A stretch of 5,387 bases of DNA, taken from contig JAPPKQ010000151.1 of the NCBI GenBank assembly GCA_028819945.1, positions 1 through 5,387 of the forward strand, written 5' to 3'. The position numbers and the translations under genes were made by a program. This DNA is from a bacterium. GTDB lineage: Bacteria > Actinomycetota > Acidimicrobiia > Acidimicrobiales > CATQHL01. This document shows positions 1-5,298 of the stretch, in pieces (the first letter of the stretch is position 1; each line of letters opens with the position of its first letter). Below the pieces are notes generated by a model. The model did no database searches, had not been told where the DNA came from, and saw nothing but the letters and a program-made list of their open reading frames with translations.

Positions 1-120
1 CGAGGGAGGGTACGGCGACACTGAAGGTCGTGGACGACGGCCTGGACGAACGTTCAGAGTCGCTGGTGCTTGAGGCCACCGCGGCGGGCGGGGACGATAT
101 CGGGTCGCTGGCGTTCACGC
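1..120 (+). repeat. Direct repeat, left copy (Calx-beta 3' region)
   Basis: Bases 1-120 align without gaps to 4850-4969 with 12 mismatches (90% identity). The first 41 bases are identical. The similarity continues more weakly through the anchor region. It runs into the window edge, so its true left limit is unknown. Confidence 0.9.
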
Positions 121-269
121 TTTGGGACGCCTCGGTTCCGATGCTGCCGTTGGTCGCCCAGCTCCTGCTGGGGGCTTTCCTGACCGTGGGTGGCTATCGT
201 CGTCATCTGAGGCTGGGTAGTGTGCGGCGGCGAGTGGTCAACGACTCGGGACAGGCGCGGGAGGTGTAG
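3..269 (+). CDS. Calx-beta domain protein with C-terminal sorting/anchor tail, C-terminal fragment (copy 1)
   Basis: The gene enters from the left edge, and 88 residues and a TAG stop are visible. Residues 1-40 are the last strands of a Calx-beta-type domain: REGTATLKVVDDGLDERSES, then a strand ending in the motif FTLWDA. The tail VPMLPLVAQLLLGAFLTVGG (residues 45-64) is a single hydrophobic helix followed by an Arg/His cluster (YRRHLR) and a short basic end. Pro-x-Leu-Pro, one helix, then Arg residues is the architecture of CTERM-type sorting signals such as IPTL-CTERM, although the canonical IPTLxxWG is absent. Calx-beta domains are extracellular, often calcium-binding, adhesion-type modules, so a surface-anchored protein is likely. 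The same domain recurs at 4618-5118 with 90% DNA identity over the first 120 bases. The N-terminus and any signal peptide lie outside the window. Confidence 0.8.
   Translation, partial: REGTATLKVVDDGLDERSESLVLEATAAGGDDIGSLAFTLWDASVPMLPLVAQLLLGAFLTVGGYRRHLRLGSVRRRVVNDSGQAREV
259..266 (+). promoter_or_regulatory. Ribosome binding site for the ORF starting at 271
   Basis: GGGAGGTG lies inside the last codons of the Calx-beta gene, with its GGAGG core six bases before the ATG at 271. It is the best Shine-Dalgarno match I see in the window. It suggests translational coupling of the next ORF to the Calx-beta gene, whose stop is at 267-269. Confidence 0.55.
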
Positions 270-270
270 G

Positions 271-360
271 ATGCTGACCGAGCTGAAGAGCGGGTTCATC
301 GACTCGATCGGGGGCTACGCGAGCGGCCAGGGGCACGGACGAAAGACCTTGTCGGGGTGA
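271..360 (+). CDS. Small ORF of unknown function, possibly the 5' end of a frameshifted gene
   Basis: This 29-codon ORF starts one base after the upstream TAG and sits behind a strong ribosome binding site (259-266). The product begins MLTELKSGFIDSIGGYASGQ, then a short basic stretch and a TGA. It has no signal peptide and no membrane segment. I do not recognise a family. Just beyond the stop, a different frame (about 350-463) reads as plausible high-GC3 coding sequence (ALAGSLSGALEEDRPGTAAR) and ends at TGA 461-463. The 29 codons may therefore be the start of a gene of about 60 codons broken by an indel near 345-358. The start is convincing. The end may be an artefact of mutation or sequencing error. 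Confidence 0.4.
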   Translation: MLTELKSGFIDSIGGYASGQGHGRKTLSG

Positions 361-574
361 CCGGGCGCTGGCGGGCTCTCTATCCGGCGCTCTCGAAGAG
401 GATCGCCCCGGCACCGCGGCGCGGCTTCCGCAACGCTCCACGAGACGGGCGAAAGACCAGTGAGGCTACGGCGAGCGGGCGACCGAGACGATCCGGTCGA
501 TGCTCGGTCGCATTTCAGGGAGTTCCCGTTGGGATCGGCAAGGTTCACGAGCCCGAGAATCGCAGGGTCAAGTG
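361..574 (+). other. Probable decayed coding sequence between the small ORF and the GT2 gene
   Basis: No intact gene is convincing here. One frame (about 350-463) has coding-like codon use and stops at 461-463. After that stop the same frame stays open through 464-574 straight into the GT2 gene. In it, 473-505 encodes ERATETIRSML, which matches ERVTEMMRSKL encoded at 3654-3686; 28 of 33 bases are identical. This looks like a remnant or relative of the small gene found downstream of the glycosyltransferase pair. I see no clear promoter or terminator. The GT2 ribosome binding site is probably the weak AGGG at 564-567. Confidence 0.4.
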
Positions 575-1324
575 ATGACGGGCGTTTTACCGCGGGCCGA
601 ACGGTCGGTTTCGATCGTGGTGCCGACACTGCGCGAGGCCGCGAACCTGACGCGGTTGGCCGAACGTATCGCCGGCGCGCTGGAGGAAAAGAACATCGAG
701 TGGGAGCTGCTGCTCGTCGATGATGACTCGGACGACGGCAGCGCGGCCGTCGTGGCCGAGTTGGCCGAGCGCCTGCCGGTACGCATGAAGGTACGCCGGG
801 GCGTCGCGCCCGACCTCTCTCGAGCCGTGTTGGCGGGCATCACGGAGAGCCGCCATGATCGCATTGTCGTGATGGACGCGGACCTGTCCCATCCACCCGA
901 GCGAATCCCCGACCTGCTCGCGACGCTTGACGCCGGTTGCGACATGGTCGTCGGCAGCCGCTATGTGTCCGGCGCGTCCACGGCGGGAGAGTGGGGCTTT
1001 TCCCGCGTCCTCAACTCGCGCATTGCTACCTTGTTGGCGGCCCCGCTGGTGGCGTGCTCGGACCCGATGGCGGGGTTCTTCGCGGTGGACCGCCGCGCCC
1101 TGCCCGACCCCGCGACGCTTCGGCCCGTAGGCTACAAGATCGGCCTCGAGCTGATGGTGCGCGGCCGGCTGCGGGTGCGCGAGGTGCCGATCTCGTTCGA
1201 CGAGCGCCGCCGCGGCAAGAGCAAGCTCGGCTGGCGGCAGCGGCTCGCCTACCTGCGCCACCTCGGCCGACTATACGCTCATGTGCTTTGTCGGCGGCTG
1301 CGGGGCTCGACGCCGCGCCGATGA
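575..1324 (+). CDS. GT2 family polyprenyl-phosphate mannosyltransferase-like glycosyltransferase (DPM1-like)
   Basis: The 249-residue product has the full GT-A fold signature of dolichyl/polyprenyl-phosphate mannose synthases. It has an N-terminal SIVVPTLREAANL (12-25), nucleotide-binding LLVDDDSDDGS (46-56), the metal-binding DxD in MDADLSHPPE (100-109; D101, D103), VVGSRYVSG (125-133), SDPMAGFFA (162-170), GYKIGLELM (186-194) and a basic RRRGKSKLG (211-219). By family it transfers a hexose, usually mannose from GDP-mannose, to polyprenyl phosphate at the cytoplasmic membrane face. No C-terminal membrane helices follow, so it resembles the short soluble or peripheral form; the end (222-242) is a basic amphipathic stretch. 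I chose ATG 575 because homology-like sequence begins just after it and AGGG sits at 564-567. GTG 572 and ATG 500 are in-frame alternatives, and the frame is open from 464. Its stop overlaps the next gene's start (ATGA, 1321-1324), indicating one operon and coupled translation. Sugar identity (mannose or glucose) cannot be read from sequence. Confidence 0.88.
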   Translation: MTGVLPRAERSVSIVVPTLREAANLTRLAERIAGALEEKNIEWELLLVDDDSDDGSAAVVAELAERLPVRMKVRRGVAPDLSRAVLAGITESRHDRIVVMDADLSHPPERIPDLLATLDAGCDMVVGSRYVSGASTAGEWGFSRVLNSRIATLLAAPLVACSDPMAGFFAVDRRALPDPATLRPVGYKIGLELMVRGRLRVREVPISFDERRRGKSKLGWRQRLAYLRHLGRLYAHVLCRRLRGSTPRR

Positions 1325-3540
1325 TGGCCAATCGGAGGAAGCCCCCTGGACGCGGCGTAGCCGGACTGCGGCGTACTCCCGCCAGCTCTCGCGGTCCGGT
1401 CGACGCCGCGGTGCTGGCACCGCCCGCTCCCGCCCGCCGAGCCGACGCGGGGGCGCTGACGGCTGCGGTGCTCGGTCCCCTGGCGCTCTACGCCGCCACC
1501 CTGCCGCGAACCGTGGTGCTCGAGGACGACGGCCTGTTCCTGATGGCGGGCGTGAACCTCGGCGTCGCCCACCCGCCGGGCTATCCAATCCACACGCTGA
1601 TCGTCCACCTGTTCACGCGGCTGCCGTTCGGCGACCCCGCCGTCCTCGGGCACCTGTCGAGCGCGGTGCTCGGGGCCCTGGCGTGCGGCGCCGTGTACGC
1701 CTCCGCCCGGCTGCTGCGGGCGTCGCTCCTGCCGGCCCTGACCGCGGCGTGGCTCTTCGGCGTGTCGGAGCAGTTCTGGTCGCAGGCCATCATCACCGAG
1801 GTCTATACCTTCAACGCGCTGCTCTTCTTCGCCGCCTACGCGCTGGTGCTGCTGGGCGCGCGCGACCCGGGACGTGGCTGGCCCCTGTGGTGCGCCGCCG
1901 TCGCGTGGGGGGCGGGCCTTGCCAACCACTGGCCGCTGATGGTGCTGGCGACGCCCGGCCTCGCCCTCGTCCTGCTGCCGGCCTGGCGTACGGTGCTGCC
2001 CCGACTGCCCCGGCTGCTCGCGGTCGCCCTGGCGAGCGCGGCTCTGCCCTACGCGTGGATGGTGTGGCTGTCGCACCAGAGTCCCGCCATCAGCTTCTAC
2101 GGTCCCATCGAGACGTGGGGCGACTTCTGGTTCTACGTCAGCCGGGAGGGCTACAGCGGCGTCGACATCAGCCCCTCCGCCAGTTGGGGCGACCGCGCGG
2201 GGTTCCTGGGTTGGTTCGCGGCCGACCTCGTGCGGCAGACGACCCTGCCGGGGATGGTGCTGGCGGTGCTCGGCCTCGGGGCCCTTGGCGCGCGGCGGCG
2301 GACCCGGAACGGCAGCACCGGCCCGCGCCCCGGCTTCGGGGCCGCAGCATCGGGCCCACGTCCCGCTGCCGGGGCCTCTGTCGCGGGCTCGGGCGTACTG
2401 ACCGGGATAGCCGCCGCAGGCTCGGGCGCGCTCGCCCTGCTCGGCAACAGCGTGGTGCTCATCGTGCTGCTGGGGTTCGACTTCGACCCGTTCTGGTTGG
2501 CTGTCTTCCGGCCCTATCCGCTGGTGTGCTACGGGGTGGCCGCCCTGTGGGTGGCTGCGGGTATGCAGTGGGCGATCGACCGATTGCGGAGGTGGACGGC
2601 GGCCCGATGGGTCGCGGCGACCGGTCGGTCTGCGCTTGCCGTGCTCGCGGCGCTGACCGGCACGGCGATGGTGGCCCTGTCGGCGTCCGCCGGCTGGCCG
2701 GCCAACGACCGCTCGGGCAGCGACCTCGCTCAGCGCCACGCCGAGGTGGTGTTCGACCTGATGCCGTCCGGCGCGACGCTCTTCGTGTTCGGCGACGATA
2801 CCGGCTCGCTCGGCTACCATCGCTACGTCGAGCAACGCCGCCCCGACGTCACGATGTACAACTTGCAGGGCTTGGTGTTCGAGAACCGCCTGTTCGACCC
2901 CTTGGCGTCGACGGAGGAAAAGCAGTGCGCCCTGGATCGCTTCGTGGCCGCCACCGAGGGCCCGGTGTTCCTGCTGCCCGACGCCGACCTCCATCCGACC
3001 GGCCGCGGCCTCGGCCACCACGGCTTCCTGCTCGAGGTGCTGGGCGAGGGCACCGCCGGCACCGTCGACCTGACCTTCGACGAGCGTGGCCAGCGCCACT
3101 TTGTCGAGCTGCTCGACCGGCGCCCCGTCGACCGCTGGGAGGCGGCGCGGCGCAACGGCTTCCTGACGCACTACGGCAAGTACCTGGGGCTGGTGGTCTT
3201 CGCGGGCTCGCCGCTGTTCCTCGAACCCATGGCCGGGCTCTTCGAGCGTGCCGACGACTGCTACCCCTGCCTGCTCGGCATGGCCGGCTCGCTGCTCGAC
3301 AACGACGCGACCGCCCACGCCGACCGCCTCGCCGGCTGGCTCGCTCGGGCCGAGACTCTGCGCGACCAAGCCTTGAGCAAGCAGGAGTCGGCCAAGGTGT
3401 TCTTCGAGCAAGGGCGCCTCGCCGAACTGACCGGCGCCGCCGGGGTCGCCGCCGCCCGCTACCGGCAGGCCTACGCCGTCTTTTCGCACCCTGACATTGA
3501 CGCCGGCGCCGCCCTGCGCCGCCTCGGGCTGGTGCCGTGA
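1321..3540 (+). CDS. DUF2723 multi-pass membrane protein, putative lipid-dependent (GT-C type) glycosyltransferase
   Basis: The 739-residue product opens at ATGATG in a four-base overlap with the GT2 gene. After a basic, Pro-rich cytoplasmic leader (1-40) comes a first membrane segment (about 43-60). Next is the hallmark loop LEDDGLFLMAGVNLGVAHPP (67-86) with GYPIHTLI after it: acidic catalytic-loop candidates E68, D69 and D70, then the AHPPGYP box of DUF2723 (PF11028). About ten further hydrophobic segments follow (roughly 107-127, 131-149, 163-179, 187-221, 230-250, 310-323, 372-386, 399-415, 436-455). Residues 482-520 hold a soluble motif region (FGDDTGSLGYHRYVEQRRPD), also typical of the family. 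The tail (680-730) is helical and repeat-like. GT-C enzymes use polyprenyl-phosphate sugars outside the cytoplasm; DUF2723 members have been linked to protein O-glycosylation, and the coupled lipid-sugar synthase fits that. Acceptor and sugar are inference. Unusual: a Gly/Ala/Ser/Pro-rich stretch at 325-370 between membrane segments. The frame is intact throughout. Confidence 0.85.
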   Translation: MMANRRKPPGRGVAGLRRTPASSRGPVDAAVLAPPAPARRADAGALTAAVLGPLALYAATLPRTVVLEDDGLFLMAGVNLGVAHPPGYPIHTLIVHLFTRLPFGDPAVLGHLSSAVLGALACGAVYASARLLRASLLPALTAAWLFGVSEQFWSQAIITEVYTFNALLFFAAYALVLLGARDPGRGWPLWCAAVAWGAGLANHWPLMVLATPGLALVLLPAWRTVLPRLPRLLAVALASAALPYAWMVWLSHQSPAISFYGPIETWGDFWFYVSREGYSGVDISPSASWGDRAGFLGWFAADLVRQTTLPGMVLAVLGLGALGARRRTRNGSTGPRPGFGAAASGPRPAAGASVAGSGVLTGIAAAGSGALALLGNSVVLIVLLGFDFDPFWLAVFRPYPLVCYGVAALWVAAGMQWAIDRLRRWTAARWVAATGRSALAVLAALTGTAMVALSASAGWPANDRSGSDLAQRHAEVVFDLMPSGATLFVFGDDTGSLGYHRYVEQRRPDVTMYNLQGLVFENRLFDPLASTEEKQCALDRFVAATEGPVFLLPDADLHPTGRGLGHHGFLLEVLGEGTAGTVDLTFDERGQRHFVELLDRRPVDRWEAARRNGFLTHYGKYLGLVVFAGSPLFLEPMAGLFERADDCYPCLLGMAGSLLDNDATAHADRLAGWLARAETLRDQALSKQESAKVFFEQGRLAELTGAAGVAAARYRQAYAVFSHPDIDAGAALRRLGLVP

Positions 3541-3578
3541 CGTCGGGATGCCGGGCTCATGGTTGACGCTGCCCGGGG

Positions 3579-3929
3579 ATGATGTCGTTGCCGATTCCTT
3601 CCGGCGTCTTTGGCGGCCGTGGAAGCCAGCACGACCCGGTCGAGAGCTGTCGCGAACGGGTGACCGAGATGATGCGGTCGAAGCTCCAGAGTGTTGTCGG
3701 TGGCTGGGCCCAACGGGTCGAACAGATGTCCAATCCGGGAGGAGGGCGACGGGATTACGCTCCAGACAGCACCGTTTCGATGATGATACGGTTGCTGGAG
3801 AAAGACGAGAAGCCTCTCGAACCGCGCGGCCTCGACGACCGGGCGTGGCTGCCATCATCATTGCCATCGTCGTCGTGGTCCTGGTGTTCGCCACACTGGG
3901 TTTCCTCGTCAGTTGAGGAACACGGCTAG
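3579..3929 (+). CDS. Small protein of unknown function, tail-anchor region frameshifted
   Basis: As read, this is 116 residues from ATG 3579 (a second ATG follows at 3582; the preceding GGGG is a weak ribosome binding site). I recognise no family. Residues 1-24 are Gly/Pro-rich. Residues 25-51 form a charged amphipathic helix (RERVTEMMRSKLQSVVGGW). Residues 64-80 form another (STVSMMIRLLEKDEKPL). After D87 (3837-3839) the reading becomes an implausible Ser/Trp run to the stop. A strong membrane helix appears in the frame one base back, at 3842-3916. With one base restored, the product would be about 112 residues: a cytoplasmic helical part plus a C-terminal tail anchor. It starts 38 bases after the DUF2723 stop on the same strand and may belong to that operon. 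The segment ERVTEMMRSKL resembles a remnant at 473-505, upstream of the glycosyltransferases. The start and the helical region look real; the printed C-terminus probably does not. Confidence 0.5.
   Translation: MMSLPIPSGVFGGRGSQHDPVESCRERVTEMMRSKLQSVVGGWAQRVEQMSNPGGGRRDYAPDSTVSMMIRLLEKDEKPLEPRGLDDRAWLPSSLPSSSWSWCSPHWVSSSVEEHG
3842..3916 (+). other. Out-of-frame membrane-anchor segment of the small gene at 3579
   Basis: In this frame the codons read GVAAIIIAIVVVVLVFATLG followed by FLVS and TGA (3914-3916), a near-ideal single transmembrane helix. The frame upstream of 3842 looks like a shadow, whereas the frame starting at 3579 looks like protein up to about 3839. Joining the two needs a -1 shift (one lost base) around 3837-3842. 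Confidence 0.6.
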
Positions 3930-4049
3930 GTACGTCCGCGCGGAACTGTCACGGTTGGGGGAGCGTAGCGCGGTGCGGGTACCGACGTTCCGATAGCGAG
4001 GGTCTCGCTCATCAGGTGGGCGACTTCTTCCGAGTGCCCCTCGTCTGAT
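3930..4049 (+). other. Intergenic or decayed stretch, no supported gene
   Basis: No convincing gene is seen. One frame reads ARYVRAELSRLGERSAVRVP (about 3925-3984) and stops at TAG 3994-3996. It could begin at TTG 3913, overlapping the preceding stop, giving 27 codons. Its composition is protein-like but it is too short and weakly started to call. No terminator with a T-run is visible after 3929. Confidence 0.3.
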
Positions 4050-4515
4050 CTCGACCCCCGGCAGGCGCTGGCGCGCGCCGAGCTCCTGCTGGCCGCCGAC
4101 TTCGGGCGGGAGGCCCGGGCCGCTCGATCCACGGCCGGCTCGAGAGCGAGGACGGCGGCGCCGGCGAGGCCGGACCGAGGCTGAAGATCGGCGCGGTCAG
4201 GACGCGGTGGCTCGCGGCGAGCGAAGGCACGGACAGGCCCTCGGGCAGCGCGTATGGCACCCCCCCCGGTCTTGCCCATCGGCGCGCCCGTGATCGCGAG
4301 GCTCGATGTCCCCGACGCCTGCGGTTGGCGAGTCTACCGGATGGGCCCCGGACGGGGCCGTCATCTACGACGGGTGGATCGAGCACGACCCGGCCAACGC
4401 GGAGCTGGTGCTCGCCGAGCTGCGGGCGACTGCGGCGAGGAGCCCGGTGGCGGTGCTGCGCCGCGCCATCGAGAGGCGGCCCGGCCACGCGAGCGAGAAA
4501 GCGATCACGCGGTAG
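4050..4515 (+). pseudogene. Decayed gene with several frameshifts, helical-repeat-like protein of unknown function
   Basis: Coding-like segments with G/C third positions follow one another in different frames. At 4050-4124: DLDPRQALARAELLLAADFG, with more Ala/Arg. At about 4139-4250: LESEDGGAGEAGPRLKIGAV and on. At about 4257-4345: VLPIGAPVIARLDVPDACGW. At about 4345-4512: GAVIYDGWIEHDPANAELVL, then a helical stretch ending AVLRRAIERRPGH and TAG (4513-4515). Three shifts are needed. One falls at an eight-C run (4260-4267), a typical indel hotspot. The first and last segments resemble TPR-like helical hairpins (DPRQALARAELLL; AVLRRAIERRPGH), but the family is not certain. The largest intact piece, from ATG 4306, would give 69 residues if translated alone. 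I read this as one gene in decay; raw-read error at the homopolymer would remove one of the three shifts. Confidence 0.5.
4260..4267 (+). repeat. Homopolymer of eight C
   Basis: This uninterrupted C run lies exactly where the plausible reading frame changes in the decayed gene at 4050-4515. Such runs are prone to slippage, in vivo and in sequencing. Confidence 0.8.
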
Positions 4516-4519
4516 CTCG

Positions 4520-4535
4520 CCGGTCGGGAGACCGG
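4520..4535 (+). other. Short perfect hairpin after the decayed gene
   Basis: CCGGTC, loop GGGA, GACCGG form a six-base-pair GC-rich stem with a four-base loop, five bases after the TAG at 4513-4515. No T-run follows, so a rho-independent terminator is not supported, although the position suits a 3' end. Confidence 0.3.
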
Positions 4536-4567
4536 GCAGCCGAGCGCCCCGGCGAAGCCCCGGTCGC

Positions 4568-4590
4568 GGGCGGCGGCGGCGGTGGCGGCG
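4568..4590 (+). repeat. GGC/CGG triplet tract
   Basis: About seven GGC-type triplets with one T interruption lie 28 bases before the second Calx-beta start. In the Calx frame they would read as an Ala run. The tract is probably slippage-prone sequence in the upstream spacer and not part of the protein. Confidence 0.6.
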
Positions 4591-4617
4591 CGCCCTCGCG
4601 CAGAAAGGCGGCCGAGC

Positions 4618-5118
4618 ATGACGCCCCTCACCGGGAACCGCTACGCCCCGCAGGCCGTTGCCGGCGGAGAGTTCCTGGGACCCTCGGACCCCAACCTGGT
4701 CGAGGGCGAGACGTATGAGCTGAAGGTGTGGGCCTCGGCCGCCTCGTCGCGAGACGCCACGTTCGTCGTCCGGCGCGACCGGGCGGCCAGCGACGCCGGC
4801 GAGGACGACTTCATCCTCGAGCCGGCGTCAATCGTCATCGAGGCCGGCGCGAGGGAGGGTACGGCGACACTGAAGGTCGTGGACGACGGCTTGGACGAAC
4901 GTTCCGAGTCGCTGGTGTTCGTGGCCACCGGGGCGGGAGGCGACGAGACCGGGTTGCTGACGTTCACGCTCTGGGACGCCGCGGTCCGGTCCTGCCGATC
5001 GTCGCCCAACTCCTGCTGGCGGTCTTGCTGGCCATTGGCGCATGTCGCCGCCACCGCAACGGCAAGGATTCCGGCGTGGCGTAGTGGATCATCCGCTCGG
5101 TCGTGGCCACGGGCCTGA
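4618..5118 (+). CDS. Calx-beta domain protein (copy 2), sorting tail lost by frameshift
   Basis: As read from ATG 4618 the product has 166 residues. Residues 20-123 form one Calx-beta-type domain: SDPNLVEGETYELKVWA (23-39), FVVRRDRAASDAGEDDF (49-65), SIVIEAGAREGTATLKVVDD (71-90), GLDERSESLV (91-100), and the closing strand LLTFTLWDA (113-121). These acidic loops are typical of the calcium-binding, extracellular family. Unlike copy 1, the frame leaves the family after V123 (4984-4986) and runs as a Cys/Ser/Trp-rich stretch to TGA 5116-5118. The expected tail lies one frame away at 4989-5084. No signal peptide is visible at the N-terminus, and the frame is open upstream to 4516 without adding one. 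Either the 5' end is also damaged or the gene is a recombination fragment. The ribosome binding site is weak (AAAGGCGG at about 4604-4611). As it stands the product would be neither exported nor anchored by the usual route. Confidence 0.6.
   Translation: MTPLTGNRYAPQAVAGGEFLGPSDPNLVEGETYELKVWASAASSRDATFVVRRDRAASDAGEDDFILEPASIVIEAGAREGTATLKVVDDGLDERSESLVFVATGAGGDETGLLTFTLWDAAVRSCRSSPNSCWRSCWPLAHVAATATARIPAWRSGSSARSWPRA
4850..4969 (+). repeat. Direct repeat, right copy (Calx-beta 3' region)
   Basis: This is the partner of bases 1-120, in the same orientation and 4849 bases away. Its coding role is described under the Calx-beta gene at 4618. Together the two copies bracket the glycosyltransferase genes. 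Confidence 0.9.
4989..5084 (+). other. Out-of-frame C-terminal sorting/anchor tail of Calx-beta copy 2
   Basis: This frame encodes VLPIVAQLLLAVLLAIGACR, then RHRNGKDSGVA and TAG (5082-5084). It aligns with the copy 1 tail (MLPLVAQLLLGAFLTVGGYR). Comparing 132-145 with 4981-4993, copy 2 is one base short between the FTLWDA motif and the helix. That single deletion accounts for the frame change. Confidence 0.75.
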
Positions 5119-5126
5119 CCACGGCC
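5099..5126 (+). terminator. Imperfect hairpin after the copy 2 Calx-beta gene
   Basis: GGTCGTGGCC and GACCACGGCC can pair over ten positions, with one G-T wobble and one mismatch, around an eight-base loop. AAATAA follows. It sits 14 bases past the stop of the correctly framed tail (5082-5084). There is no T-run, so terminator function is a weak suggestion from position only. Confidence 0.25.
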
Positions 5127-5243
5127 AAATAACGTCGGGCGCGCTGCCCCTTGCCGGTCGGGTGCCTCACCGCGTGTGGCAACCCCGCCTCGCGACGAAA
5201 CGAGGAACCGGAACGCTAGGCTACTTGTAGCGGAGCTGGAAGA

Positions 5244-5274
5244 GTCACGCCCCGGCGCGATGCCGGAGCGTGAC
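5244..5274. terminator. Strong inverted repeat between convergent genes, possible bidirectional terminator
   Basis: GTCACGCCCCGG and CCGGAGCGTGAC form a 12-position stem with a single mismatch around a seven-base loop. It lies between the forward Calx-beta gene and the minus-strand helix-turn-helix gene, whose stop is 25 bases away. The place suits a shared transcription end. Neither side has a T-run, so a protein-binding palindrome or the end of a mobile element is also possible. Confidence 0.45.
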
Positions 5275-5298
5275 ACTGGTCGGGATTCTACTACCCGG

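Noticed and set aside
587..1261. 224-codon minus-strand frame opposite the GT2 gene
   Set aside because: It contains no recognisable motif, while the plus strand here has a full set of GT2 catalytic motifs.
937..1320. N-terminal extension of the DUF2723 frame into the GT2 gene
   Set aside because: This part is an out-of-frame reading of the GT2 gene. The ATGA overlap at 1321 gives a natural start, and the membrane core begins shortly after it.
1281..3494. 737-codon open frame on the plus strand, shifted relative to the DUF2723 gene
   Set aside because: Arg/Pro/Ala/Gly-rich translation without motifs; a shadow of the real frame, which carries clear family motifs and membrane segments.
3551..3576. 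CCGGGC...GCCCGG inverted repeat after the DUF2723 stop
   Set aside because: Only six base pairs with a 14-base loop and no T-run; expected by chance in DNA this GC-rich.
1279..3894. 871-codon open frame on the minus strand
   Set aside because: It lies opposite the DUF2723 gene, has Arg/Gln/Gly/His-rich low-complexity content and no recognisable domain. Long antisense frames are expected opposite G/C-biased codons.
4012..4488. 158-codon minus-strand frame across the decayed gene
   Set aside because: Its composition is Arg/Pro/Ser-rich and shadow-like, and the plus strand shows better protein-like segments in consecutive frames.
4981..4992. Programmed -1 ribosomal frameshift in the Calx-beta copy 2 gene
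   Set aside because: No slippery heptamer, and the homologous copy 1 encodes the same tail in one continuous frame, so a deletion is the simpler explanation.
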